From Tipula vernalis (Eukaryota; Arthropoda; Insecta; Diptera; Tipulidae), in the NCBI GenBank assembly GCA_958295665.1, contig OY282558.1, positions 117,170,838 through 117,234,837 on the forward strand: DNA of 64,000 nucleotides. Direction: 5' to 3'. The number at the start of each line of letters is the position of its first letter. Positions within the stretch are counted from its first letter, which is position 1. This document shows, piece by piece, positions 1 through 11,431 of the stretch. Both the position numbers and the translations under genes were made by a program. Under the pieces are notes generated by a model. It ran no database searches. It was not told where the DNA came from and was given only the letters and a program-made list of their open reading frames with translations.

Positions 1-2887
1 TACGGCAAGCCTGATCTTTTCATTACTATGACATGCAATCCCAATTGGCCAGAGATTCGAGAGAACCTTTTTCCTGTACAACTGCCCGGTGACAGACCAG
101 ATTTGGTTGCTCGAGTGTTCAGCATTAAGTTGAAAGCACTACTTGCTGACATAGTAAAGAACAAGGTTTTTGGAAATGTCATTGCATACGTTTATACGAT
201 TGAGTTTCAAAAAAGAGGACTTCCCCATATGCTCTTCATTCTGGCCAATGACTCAAAAATCGACACAGCCGGAACCCATATTGCATGAAATCGTTGTTCG
301 CTCGATGATACATGGACCTTGCGGCAATGAGAACCCACTTGCGCCTTGCATGGAAAAAGGTGAATGTGCAAAAAGATTTCCGAAATCCTTTTGCAAGGAA
401 ACGTTAACCGAAGTTAATGGTTTTCCCATTTATCGTCGTGGTAAAGGAATTGAGATTCAAATAGGAGAAAGGAAAATTGATAATCGTCATGTCGTTCCAT
501 ACAACAAATTTGTAACACGCAAATTCAATTGTCACATTAACGTCGAATCCTGCCAAACCGTTCAAGCAATCAAGCACATTTTCAAATATATGTACAAAGG
601 ATATGATTGTGCTTCTGTTGAATTAAGTGCACAAGGACCGATTGTTCATGATGAAATTAAGTAATTTCTCGATGCGCGTTATGTTTGTGCTCTTGAAGCA
701 ATTTGGCGACTGCTCGAAAATCCAATGAACGATCGATCGCATGTTGTTTATCGTCTTGCCATCCATCTTCCTGACGAACAAATGGTTTATTTTCAAGACG
801 GCCAAGAAGGTGATGCAGCTGATAGAGCTCAACACCGATACACATATCTGACTGCATGGTTTGAGCTTAACAAGCACGAAGACGAGAATGCTCGACAATA
901 TTTGTATTCCGAAATTCCTGAGCATTACGTATTTGACAAAACTTTTTGCATTTGGAAAGTTCGCAAGCAGAGAGGAGATAGGATTATCACTCGAAGGTAT
1001 GCTGTCAGTCCGAAAGATCGCGAGCGCTTTTATTTGAGACTGCTATTACAACATATTCGTGGAGCTCAAAGTTTTACTGATCTTAAGACCGTCGATTCAG
1101 TGATTTTTGACACCTTCAATGATGCAGCACGAGCCATGAACCTTCTTGAGGATGATAGCGAATGGGAACGATGTTTAAGTGAAGCAAGTCATGTGTGCAT
1201 GCCGCATCAAATTCGCCTAACATTTGCTTTGATTTGTGTCTTCAATTCGCCAAAAAATCCTCTTGCGCTTTTCGAGCAATTCAAGGAGTATTTAATCGCC
1301 GACTACATCATGTATTTCGATCACATAACCGCTGAAAAGAAACTGCTTCAAGACATTGAGGTTATTTTGCGCATGAATGGCATGAAATGCACAGATTTTC
1401 GCCTTCCTGAACCGGGCCCGATTCAAAACGTCGAACATGTTTTCGATGTCAAAGAGCAAACTCAAATGGCCATAAACTTGATCGCCACCCTGAACCCAAT
1501 GCAGTGTGCCATTTTCGAAGAGATTGCTGCTGTAATTGATGATTCGATGGCTGAGTCGAGATTTTTCTTCCTCCACGGTCCTGGCGGTTCGGGAAAAACT
1601 TACCTTTACAACACTTTGATGTAAGAGGCCAAAGTAAAGTTGTTCATGCTTTCGCCACGACAGGGATTGCAGCGGATTTATTAGTTATTGGTAGAACTGC
1701 CCACAGTGGTTTAAAAATCCCGCTTTCTGCTAACGAAACATCGGTGTCATCCATGAAAATCCCCTCGCAGGAATCCATTAAATTACGAGAAGCTGCAATG
1801 CTCATTATCGATGAGACTTCAATGCTTTCTTCGCATTCTCTTCGAGTGATTGATCTGCTTTTGCGAGGAATCATGAATAATATTCGTCCTTTCGGTGGCA
1901 AGCTTCTCATCCTTGGCGGTGACTTTCGACAAACCTCAAATGTTGTTCCCAGAGGAAAAAATGCTGATATCATCGAAATGTGCGTGAACAATTCTCTTTT
2001 GTGGCGGCATGTGAAGCAGCGAACTCTCATCACCAACATGCGAGCATTTGGACAACGAGAGTTCAACGAATGGGTTTTGCAATTGGGCGATGGCAGATTG
2101 CGAAATGATCTGGAAGAAGCCGATCCCGATTTAGTCGAAATTCCTGAGGAAATGATAGAGCGTGAAAACATCATTCGATCAATTTTTGGAGTTGAAATTC
2201 GAACAACAATTGCTGATGAAATCGCCGATGTCGCCAACAAGATCATTCTCAGTCCAAAAAATGTTCATGTCACAAAGCTTAACAATGCCATTCTCGATCT
2301 TTTACCGGGAGATGCAACAACCTTCCTGAGCATTGACTCAATGATCTCCGATGACCCGAACGATGCAATAGATTTTCCAGTCGAATTTTTGAATTCTCAG
2401 ACCCCTTCTGGCATGCCTCCTCATTCACTGAAATTGAAAGTTGGTGCGTTCATCATGTTGCTAAGGAATTTGGATCCAAAGAAGGGACTTCTGAATGGAA
2501 CTCGATTGATCGTGAAAAAGCTGTTCAGGAATTGTATTAAGGCGGAAATAATCGCAGGCAGCAAAGGGAGCGGAAGTTTGCATCCCCCGAATCGACTTGG
2601 AACCAAGCGAGAGCAGCTTAGGATTTCAAATAAAGTGACGACAATTTCCCATCATTTTGGCTTTTGCAATGACGATTAACAAGGCTCAGGGACAATCATT
2701 CGATAAGGTTGGGGTGTTTTTACCCGAACCTGTTTTTGCTCATGGCCAGCTTTATGTAGGTTTAACGCGAGTACGAAATCATGAAAACCTTAGAGTGCTG
2801 ATCAACAATTTCTCATACCAAGGCGCAATAATAAATGATAACTGTACATTTACAAGAAACGTTGTGATAAAAGTATTATTGAATTAA
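1..2887 (+). pseudogene. Helitron Rep-helicase, broken
   Basis: Rep-like text runs through 1-288 (TMTCNPNWPEI, then IEFQKRGLPH) and continues in another frame from about 275. In-frame TAA stops sit at 662-664 and 1622-1624, and the reading shifts again near 1640 and near 2620. The helicase half shows Walker A (GPGGSGKT, about 1580-1603), Walker B (IIDETSM, about 1804-1824), GGDFRQT (about 1915-1935) and the C-terminal GQLYVGLTRV block (about 2747-2776). In the nuclease the HUH motif is damaged: family members usually read GLPHAH, but here GLPH is followed by MLFIL, as if two residues including the second histidine were deleted in frame. At least three frameshifts and two stops make it non-functional. 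The N-terminus is missing because the window starts inside the gene. Confidence 0.88.
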
Positions 2888-3233
2888 TATTAAATTGTCT
2901 TATTTCGTATTATTTTAGGAAAAAAAAAACATTTTACTTTTCAGGCTATGGGGCCATATTACGTAACGCTTCATGGGGGTGGCTTCATGATTTGTTACGA
3001 TTTGTTAAAGATAGGGAGGAGTGAACATAGATAATATCATTGATAGCCCGTTTTCTTAATTGCAAAATTCACTTTCACGTGATTAAAATAATTTAAAAAT
3101 GTGAATACTTTTATGTTACGCCTGGGAGAGGGAGGGGTTTTGAAATATGTTACGATCTATAAGGAAGGGGAAGTAAGGGGTATAAAAAGCAAATAAATAT
3201 GTGAACTACTATATATTGAGTTTTCAGAAACTT

Positions 3234-3260
3234 CCGTCAGTTTTGACGGGTAATTACTAG
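3234..3260 (+). other. Helitron 3' terminal hairpin and CTAG end
   Basis: A perfect 6-bp inverted repeat with loop GTTT (3234-3249) is followed after GTAATTA by CTAG and then T. Known Helitrons end in a short hairpin roughly 5-12 nt before CTRR, so this marks the probable element boundary. Confidence 0.7.
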
Positions 3261-3419
3261 TTATTCATAATAATCGCTTAAAAATTTGTCACATTTAATT
3301 TTATTTTCGCCTGCGTTTAAATTAAGTATTCGTATACATATATACTTATGCAATTTTTTTTTTATTTTTTAAGTTTTGAATTATTGATATTTGATTAAAT
3401 CAAGTTATGTAGCTATACT

Positions 3420-3760
3420 ACCTTATCAACAAGTTCCCGGAATAACCACCGTGTGGCGCTCCCATCGTTCCGATTTGAGTTCTGTTTTTTTGTTAAGTTG
3501 GTACATCTGTTGTTGATATTCCCTCTAAATCTTAGCGTCATAGCTTGACATTTGCAAAAGTTACGTAAACAAGAGTACATCTATCTCTGTGTGTGTTGGC
3601 GATTATTTACAATTTTAGACATGATTTGCGAGGCTGAATCCAATCTCACATTCATCAAAAGGATCATTACTGGCGACGAGACATGGGTCATGCACAGGGT
3701 TCCTCTTACCAACCCACCCCCTTTAAAAAAAAAAAGCACCAGGCTGCCAATAGCGAAGTA
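3420..3760 (+). pseudogene. mariner-like transposase remnant
   Basis: About 30 residues match the mariner catalytic core: DMICEAESNLTFIKRIITG followed by DETWV (about 3619-3690), which includes the first catalytic Asp. About 150 bp upstream, text beginning near CAACAAGTTCCCGG and ending near TTAAGTTGGTACATCTGTTG looks like the 5' end of a mariner, so the copy probably lost most of its interior. To the right it breaks off in a C-rich/A-rich junction at about 3715-3735. No 3' TIR was found. Confidence 0.6.
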
Positions 3761-4399
3761 GGCCTCGATGTAGGCCTTTTTTTGTTTTTGTTTCGTTTTC
3801 GGAATAAGCATATGCGCGATTTCTTTGAATATAACATAAAACTAATGTAGCAGTAAAACCAAAGAGAATGTGGAAAACTGTTTTCTGCATGAATCTTAGA
3901 ATTAAAACAATGAACGAATGGGACATTTAAGGCGGAAACAATCGATTAACATTTTTGATGCTTTATATGGTAAAATGTTTTATTCAGTTTCACCACTCTT
4001 ACTATTCTATACTCTTTGGTAAAACTAAATTAGAAGGAAATATCTATAAGAATAGAGCAACTATTAACATTTGCTGGCTCTCGGCGGAGTATACAATACA
4101 ATATAAAGAACAAGTCGATATTGTCAGAAGCTACCTAACATAAATTACAAAAAAAAAAAAAAAATTACTTTGTAGCTTCATACAAATCCAGCCGTTCAAC
4201 ATAATTAAATTTACAATCAATACTATTACTTTTGATAGTAAATCACATCAAAGTAACAATAAACCATTATTCTTTATAAAGATATCATACATTAGGTAAT
4301 CAGCATTGACACAAATATCAAACTGAACATATTTTGTGTGTTGCAAAGCGATAGTTATATTTAAAAAATTGGCAAGACTATTTAACTATCGCACAATAG
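3761..4399. other. AT-rich spacer, no gene seen
   Basis: There are only short chance reading frames and an A-rich run at about 4147-4164. I see no conserved protein or clear repeat structure. Confidence 0.5.
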
Positions 4400-5175
4400 T
4401 TAGTTAGTATCGCACAAGGTGGTTTGGCGACTATTGAAGGGGAGGACCAAAGTTGAGTAGATTAATCTACCAGCTCCGTAACCTTCCAGTAGGGTGCGCA
4501 TCACGTGAGCTGTTCTGGTCTTGTCATTAGGCAGCTGCGTGATGGATACAATTGTGTAAGGGGTAACCTGTTCACAATTCGCAAGTGCACGAACTGCCTC
4601 CTCGTGGCAACCACTGGTAACTAAGGCCACTTGGCACATTTGTGGTCATTTGGCACAGGCTAAAGTATGGCGCTAAAGGAGAAAACCTTGACAAAAAACC
4701 CTAATCTTAGGTGGAACAGCATATGCCGAAAGATGAATGGCTGATAGGTTAATCAGCCCAAAATATGCGAACTCTGGATACCAGGCACCCTCCAGTTTTA
4801 TTTAGCCTTCCTGTAGTAAAGCTCGGTGACCTACAGGTGATTTGCAATTCCGAGCAACTCGTAAGAGTAAAATCAAACGGAATACGGGGCAGGAGTAGGA
4901 ATATACGAGAGTGGGACAACCCTCTCGAGGTCCTTGAGCTCCAATGCTACCGTCTTTCTAGCGGAACTACATACATCTAGTAGTAAACATCTAGGAGGGA
5001 GAGTAATAAGCCCAGATAGTATGTATCACGTACCGGGAGGCAGTATCGTCAGGTTCATTAAGAACCTGAATATTGACTGGACGGATCATTAAGCAGGGCA
5101 CAATAGATCTTTTAGGTCGCAGTGCGAAGTGGCTGATCGCCCGCATGCCCCCCCCCAATAATAATAATTATAACT
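4400..5175. other. GC-richer block ending in TAA-type repeats; possible LINE tail
   Basis: This block is clearly richer in GC than its flanks and ends in a C-run followed by an AATAATAATTAT tract (about 5150-5172). That ending resembles the 3' tail of some I/LOA-type non-LTR retrotransposons in plus orientation. The two short open frames inside (4400-4639 minus, 4765-4980 plus) match nothing I recognise. The retrotransposon reading is only an inference from base composition and the tail. Confidence 0.3.
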
Positions 5176-5242
5176 ATCGCTCAATTATCACCGATCACAT
5201 TTCTAGCAGTTAAATCAATTATAAAAGTAGTTAATAGTTATA

Positions 5243-8072
5243 CCTTCTCTCTGTCCACTGGGGTCAAATTGACCCCAGTCACTTTTAAAATGAAAAAAAT
5301 CACATATTTTGTAATTAAAATCGTTCGACGGACAGAGATAGCCTCAATTAATGTCTTTTATATGCAATAGAAAAAGAACATATTGAAAATATTTGTTAAT
5401 GTGGAAGTTACGATTGATTGAAGGAAACTAAACGCATTTTGGTCTATTGGGGTCAGGTTGACCCCAAATTTTATACATATATTTTGCATACAAACCATTT
5501 TTTATGCGTCCTATAACTGTGTTATTTTATTTTTGGACAAGTTTTAGTGAACTTACTGTGTATTGATGCATTTTTCCGTATGTATATTGTTATAAACGAA
5601 ACACATGATTATGCTACTCGTCGGTAACAACCAATGTAAATTAACTATTCTTTACATACATACATACATACTGTTCGATGCAGTAACACACTTTCGACAT
5701 ATTTTACCGTTAGTTTTATAAATTTCAACGTAATTATTGAAATATTTCTAGTCGCTAAATAGCTATTGCAATCCATGTAGCTGCTTGTGAAAAAAGTGAA
5801 TCCTTTTGTATAAATTCTTCTTGTTTCATGTAGAAAGTGTTTTAGTAATCTAATTCCAACGATTAACATATTGATACGTATTGTGTGCAGGTATTTATAA
5901 TATAATATAGATTGAAAAGTATGGCACGAAAACGGCAAAGTAGTCAGGTGCTGCGAGACTTGTTCGATGATGTAACAACACCAAATATATCAGAGGAGGA
6001 AAATGCATTAGCTGATGATAATTTTGATGTTACGTTTTCTGATTGCGATGGGGAGGCAGATGTAGAGCTAGAAAATAATCAGTATCTCAATAATTCAGTA
6101 GATGATGAAGAATCCGTTGATCATGATGTTCAAGAATCCGTTGCAAATAATGAATTACCTAATATTGATCAACAACCTACAGAGCAAGGCATTTGGTATT
6201 ATTCTCAGAATAAAAAATTTAAACGTAAATGGAGTCAAACCCCACAGAAGCTACAAAAATACGCGATTTCCGAATCATGAGAGAACGAGAAGGCCTAACA
6301 GGACGAACAGCATAAGACATAACAAGTCAACTCCATGCATTTCAAAAAATAATACCGAAAACGCTTATAAATGTTATAGTTTCGGAAACAAATCGAAAGG
6401 CCAGACAATTCTACAATATGCATAGCCAGTCACCCAAAGTTCGTCGTATTTGGTACGATACCAATTCTGTAGAGGTGTAAGCATTAATTGGAATTTTGAT
6501 TTACGCTGGGGTTCATAAGAACTGGGACGAACGTTTGGATGAGTTGTATTGTTTGGACAATCGTCCATTTTATCGGGCCACAATGTCCCTAAAGAGGCTG
6601 CAACAATTGTTACGATTTCTTCGATTCGACAATTACCAAACAAGAACCGAGCGGTTGAAACAGGACAAATTAGCCCCGATTCGTGATGTATGGAATATGT
6701 TTTTGGCCAATCTAAAACAGCCTTATAAACCATCAGGATACTTAACTGTTGACGAACAGCTTGTTCTAACACGTGGCAGGTGTTCATTCCGGCAATACAT
6801 ACCTTCAAAGTCCGGCAAATACGGTATTAAAATATTTTGGCTTTGCGATGCCAAAAATGCGTACCCTTTGAATGGTGAAATTTATGTAGGTAAACAACCA
6901 AACGAGCCCCGTTCGAGTGATTATGCGTTAAATTTAGTTCATCGACTATCTGCGCCGTATGTCAATAAAGGGCGCACAATCACCATGTACAACTTTTTTA
7001 CCAGTTGCGTATTGGCAGAACAATTACTACAGAAAAAAACAACAATAATTGGAACGATTCGCAAAAATAAACCGGATTTACCAAAAGAATTTACGTGTAA
7101 ACCAGATGTAAAAAACAGGGAAGTAAATTCGTCAAAATTTTGCTTTGATGATAATTTGACGCTAGTAAGCTATATACCGAAACCAAATAAGAACGTCCTT
7201 TTGTTATCAAGTCTACGCACGGATGGAAGCGTTGACATTAAATCTAATAAACCGAATATAATCCAGGACTACAACGCAACAAAAGGAGGGGTTGATACGC
7301 TAGACAAGCTAGTGAGGACCTACACCAGTAAGCGAAAAACCCAACGGTGGCCGATGGTCCTATATTTTAATATGGTGGATCTCGCGGGTGTAGCAGCGTT
7401 GAACTTGTATAAGTGTGCCAATCCTCAACTTTTTGATGGTAATCGTAAAGCTTCAGAGAGAAAATTATTTCTAAAGAATTTAGCAATGCAATTGACTCAA
7501 GCACATATATTACGGCGCCTGTCAAACCCACAAGCGTTAAAAAAAATGTAAAAATTGCTATCAACCAAATAGGCTATAATGTGTTGGGTGTAGGACGCAC
7601 TGTGCCACCTGAAAAGACAACAACATCAGCAATTTCGAAACGTTCAAGATGCTACCTTTGCCCTCGATCCGCCGATGCCAAGACTAGGACCAAATGTCAT
7701 TTATGTGATAAAGCACACACAGAATGTATGTACCGAATGTATCGATCAAAACGAAAATGATTCGGATGATGAAGATGTAATATCTGATGATGCCTCTGCC
7801 TAAAACATGTCACCAACATTTTGAAAAATATTGACTTCAGATATTAGTGAATTTCCGTTTATGTTTTTAGTTTATATCTATATGCAATATTTTGAATTAT
7901 TATGTATATATTTTTAAGGAATATTATATTATTTTAATAAAATAATAATAAAAATAATAAAAACAAATACAATTTTTTTAATTGATCCATATAATATAGA
8001 TGAATATTATTTGGGGTCAAATTGACCCCTGTAGACAGATAACGTATCGGTAAGGTATGGACAGAGTGAAGG
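5243..8072 (+). mobile_element. piggyBac-superfamily element, full length, inactive
   Basis: The element is 2,830 bp long. Its ends match as inverted repeats: CCTTCTCTCTGTCCA at the left and CCTTCACTCTGTCCA as the reverse complement of the right end (14 of 15). The right flank is the expected TTAA target (8073-8076). The left flank reads TTATA instead, so that target copy has mutated. Just inside each end is the same perfect palindrome, GGGGTCAAATTGACCCC (5260-5276 and 8013-8029), with a variant copy at 5449-5465. The single gene inside is a piggyBac transposase with stops and frameshifts. Confidence 0.85.
5921..7760 (+). pseudogene. piggyBac-like transposase, broken
   Basis: The ATG at 5921 starts a basic then acidic N-terminal region. 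Near 6240 the frame shifts, and the conserved domain continues (REREGLTGR, then FQKIIPKTLINVIVSETNRK). TAA stops at 6313-6315 and 6478-6480 both stand where the family usually has Lys, consistent with AAA to TAA changes. The core runs to 7548. The first catalytic Asp is present (TVDEQLVLTRGR), the second is Tyr (ITMYNFFTS, codon 6988-6990, where relatives have Asp), and the third is present (GGVDTLDKL). An A-run near 7540 causes another shift, after which the C-terminal Cys-rich domain (CYLCP, CHLCDKAHTEC) reads to TGA at 7758-7760. The copy cannot be active. Confidence 0.88.
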
Positions 8073-8467
8073 TTAATTATTTAATTAGTTTTAATTAGTA
8101 CATAAATCAATTATTGAACTTGACTTGACTACTATAACATTTTATTACACTTAAGCGGAAAGAATATTAATTAAAATTTTTGTTAAGTTTTTATATAAAA
8201 TTGGGTCTCGTGATCTTTAATTAACAAGAAAAGTTTGATTGTGGGTACTATTAAAATTAGTTAAATTAGTCTAAAGTCATTAGTCTATCATACTTTGCAC
8301 CATAACCGCCCAACTGTATAAATAAATTTAACATGTGTCCTACGCTACAGATTAGACCAACCAAACCAAGCGAACGAAACATTGATAACATTTAAGTTGA
8401 CCTTTAGTAAATGTAAATTTGAGTAATAATAATATAATGTTTTAAATATACCTAAACATTAACTCAC
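8073..8467. other. AT-rich sequence, probable ABCG intron
   Basis: No gene seen. If the 8468-8738 exon is real, this is the start of its first intron, which also contains the piggyBac and Helitron copies and continues past the left edge. Confidence 0.4.
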
Positions 8468-8738
8468 CAATTTTTGGATAGTGTCGATCAAAATTCAATC
8501 TTTTCACTGTATAGCGAATATTTGAAAATTTTAAATCAATTTTTTCACGTTTCGGTAGATTAATCATATAATCATTTCCATTGTCCGGCTGTATAATCGT
8601 ATTATTATTCCCCTGGGTATAATCCAATTCGATTGAGTCACCATCGTTCGATATATTTTCAGAACTTGTATTATTGGTGCAACAGGTGAATTTATTTGTT
8701 GCTGCTGGCTTATAATTATCTCGCACCTCTGTAGACAT
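8468..8738 (-). CDS. ABCG transporter, putative first coding exon
   Basis: The ATG at 8738 opens a 90-codon frame that ends at a good splice donor (ATTG|GTGAGTT, exon end 8468), leaving one base of a split codon. The first 65 residues are polar and low-complexity, rich in Asn, Thr and Asp. The last 25 (KIDLKFSNIRYTVKR, then HYPK) resemble the strand just before the Walker A region of insect ABCG half-transporters. The nucleotide-binding and membrane parts would lie further left; none is found in 1-8467, so the intron must be long. It cannot belong to the ABCG gene at 30-51 kb, because it lies downstream of that gene's stop codon on the same strand. It is more likely the next paralogue in a tandem pair. 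The call rests on a short match. Confidence 0.5.
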
Positions 8739-9242
8739 TTTTTTTATACGTGGAAAATATTTTTAAAAAAATATCACTTTTCAAAAATATATTCTAAATT
8801 TATTAAACACTTCACAACATATTCACCAAATCACTATATACATATGTATGTAAAACAATTTATTTTATTATTCTATCGCAAAAAAATACACTTCAGTAAT
8901 TTAATTTCGAATAACTGACATTGAAAATATTTATACAGATAAAAATAAAAAAAAATTACACATTCAAAAACAATAATAATTTTTGAGCGCTTATACTAGA
9001 CTCGCGTAATAAACCGTCAATTGTAAACTAATGCAATTGATGTTTCATATCTGTAATGTGAAATTAAAAAAAATTAAAAAATTATTTTATTGTATATACA
9101 ATCGAAAGAATAATCATATCGCGTATATTTAAATTAACAGTAAATATAATATTGTAATAATTAGTTTACTCTCCCCATTGTTGATAAGACATTTTGCTAT
9201 GGAAGATGGCGAGCAAATTTTTATATTGCTCTTATAATACGA

Positions 9243-9634
9243 GTTATTTATGAAGGGAGAAATTATCGAGAAATTTTGCCAGTTTCAGTTTCGATCTGAG
9301 TGAGAATAATAAAAAATTTAATTTTTTTTACCAGTCAATCTCATCAGGCTATAGCGACTGAAAATGCTAATTACACTTTAGACTACTTTCTATATATAGA
9401 AAACAAACGTGTAGTTAAGTATTAGCGAATTATACGCAAACACACATATTAAACTCTTAATAAATTTCAATTTGACTTTATTTAAAACGCATAAATACGA
9501 TTTCTGTTTTTGAAATGTTAAGTTGAGCCTGATGAGATTGACTGGTAAAAAAAATTAAATTTTTCGTTATTCTCACTCAGATCGAAACTGAAACTGGCAA
9601 AATTTATCGATAATTTATCCCTTCGTAAAAAATA
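9243..9634. repeat. MITE-like inverted repeat, about 390 bp
   Basis: Two arms of about 105-110 bp are inverted copies: 9249-9353 and 9525-9630. They share GCCAGTTTCAGTTTCGATCT and ACCAGTCAATCTCATCAGGC and their complements, separated by about 170 bp of AT-rich sequence. There is no coding capacity. I could not assign a superfamily or see a clean target duplication. Confidence 0.7.
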
Positions 9635-9736
9635 ATTATTTGGTTTAAGTACCGACAAAACTTAACATTTCAAAAACGAGTTATTTATATTTTTGCATTG
9701 CTGTGAGAATACAAATAAAGTTTTTTATATAAAATA

Positions 9737-10044
9737 GCTGCATTTCGTGACGCATAGTGATCCGGATCAGATCAAAATTTACATGTGAAGCAACAATAAC
9801 ATTTGATCCAACATTCGTTTTGGATCACAAATGGTGATCTAAAAATAGTTGAACAATATTTTGTAGTTGAACAATATTTTGTAAAGACAAAGAATATAAT
9901 GAATATAGTACGAGTATGAAGAGGCATTCAAAACGAAACGAGACAAAAAAATTGAATTTTGGTGTTTGTTTGTTTTACGCATTTTTGTGTCGTTTCATGA
10001 GACATGATCTGATCCGGATCAGATCAAACGTCAAGAAATGCGGC
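9737..10044. repeat. MITE-like element, about 308 bp, TA-flanked
   Basis: The ends match as inverted repeats (GCTGCATTTCGTGACG against GCCGCATTTCTTGACG, 14 of 16), followed on each side by copies of the palindrome TGATCCGGATCA. TA flanks both ends (9735-9736, 10045-10046), suggesting a Tc1/mariner-type or other TA-targeting family. It is non-coding. Confidence 0.6.
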
Positions 10045-10870
10045 TAATATTGACTTAGTAGCTAGCGTCATTTATTTATAAATTCTTTGTTGTGCATGAC
10101 TTCCGGTTTGAAGCCTTTAACTGGACCGTAAACTATTCCGATCTTGTTATCTTACTCGTATTATCGCAGGAAAACGTAATATATTTTTAATGGTATACAG
10201 TGATATTGGCAGAATTAGTTCCACCCAGTAAATGGATTCACTACACGGAGAGAAATTTTTTTATATAAATTATTCCTTACTTAAGAATAAATTGGAGTTT
10301 TGCAGTTGGGTTTAATTATATCCATTTTATGATCAATGAATACTTTAATATTTTATATTATTCCTTTTACAAATATATACACCTTCTGACGTTTTATAAT
10401 TTGAAATTATTAACTAATCTTTAAGAGAATAAAATGAAAAATGTAAGGATAAAGTAATTATCAAGATGTTCAAATTAGGCAAAGAGTTTTTCGGGAACAA
10501 CTCTATCCCTCTGTAAAATTTCTTCTAAATACAATTCACTGCTTACTATACCTTAAAAATTTCGATGATCTAGGTTTATTTATAATTATAATTTTTTACG
10601 TTATCACATATCTTTAGATGTGGAGGGTTTCGTTGTGCTGTTACGTAGTTTGGCAAACAAAGTTATTATGGTAATCGAGAAAGCATTTAAATAAGAATTT
10701 TCATTTATTGCGACTATAAATTACTTAGCTACTTAGAATGTGACTTAGACGGTTTAATTACAATAAATTATAGTAGAATTTAAGATTACATTACAAGATA
10801 TTAAAATTTAATTAATACCAATGGGATGCAAAATTTTTCTTATTATGATTATATTAGCCGTGCTAACGAA
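10045..10870. other. AT-rich intergenic sequence, no gene seen
   Basis: No coding match or clear repeat found. This stretch would lie upstream of the putative ABCG start at 8738. Confidence 0.5.
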
Positions 10871-10875
10871 TATAT

Positions 10876-11060
10876 TATTCCTGTTTCAGTACAAACAAAA
10901 AATATTCCTATTAGAAATATATTAAGCAGTACTTAGCAATATATGATTCCGATTATAAAGAAACAACAAAATTCCTACTTCAGCACAAACCAAATTTATT
11001 CCTATAACAAACAAATTCAGCAATGCTTAGGAAGATATGATTCTGATTGCCATATGGCAT
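10876..11060. repeat. Degenerate two-copy tandem repeat, about 95-bp unit
   Basis: Two adjacent units share TTCCT..TTCAG.ACAAAC, then TATTCCTAT, then an ATATGATTC.GATT tail. They diverge at roughly a quarter of positions. No function is evident. Confidence 0.5.
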
Positions 11061-11431
11061 ACAATTGCTTAGTTACTATTTTGGTATCAAAATTTCATTG
11101 ATCTAGCTTTATTTATTTATTATTTTGAGTTATGTATGTAGGAAATTAAAATCACATAAAACAAAAGAACAAGAAAATTATTTTGTAGAATCACAACCAA
11201 CTTTAATTTAAATTAAAAACGTATTTATTATTCGACTGCTAGTATAGAACTGAATTTTAATCTTCATTTTATTTATAAAGGAAGCAACGTTAAATAACAA
11301 GACAATAGAACATAAAATAAATAACACAACAGTAACTCAACACAAAACCGAGAATAATGACTGTCAAAATCATCTCACATTCTCCACACGGCCATACTGA
11401 TTTGCCATCCGGCCCGGGTGATATTATGATC
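11061..11431 (-). other. Possible gypsy 3' UTR/LTR region
   Basis: On the minus strand this follows the pol stop codon directly. It contains GTGTGGAGAATGTGAG, which resembles the start of the 3' LTR in related gypsy elements, then T-rich sequence and an AATAAA-type signal. No second LTR lies within the window, so the limits cannot be fixed. Confidence 0.3.

Larger units (their letters stand above)
1..3260 (+). mobile_element. Helitron (rolling-circle transposon), left part outside window, 3' end present
   Basis: The stretch encodes, in three frames joined by frameshifts, the Rep nuclease and SF1 helicase typical of Helitrons. The right end fits the Helitron rule: a perfect 6-bp-stem hairpin (CCGTCA, 4-nt loop, TGACGG, 3234-3249) lies 7 nt before CTAG (3257-3260), and the next base is T, as expected for insertion between A and T. 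There are no terminal inverted repeats, also as expected. The 370 bp between the last stop codon and CTAG holds no gene. The 5' end is off the window, so full length is unknown. The family call is firm; the exact 3' end is inferred from hairpin plus CTAG. Confidence 0.82.

Noticed and set aside
4400..4980. Two short genes in the GC-richer block
   Set aside because: Neither frame has a known motif. The TAA-rich end suggests a retrotransposon tail instead.
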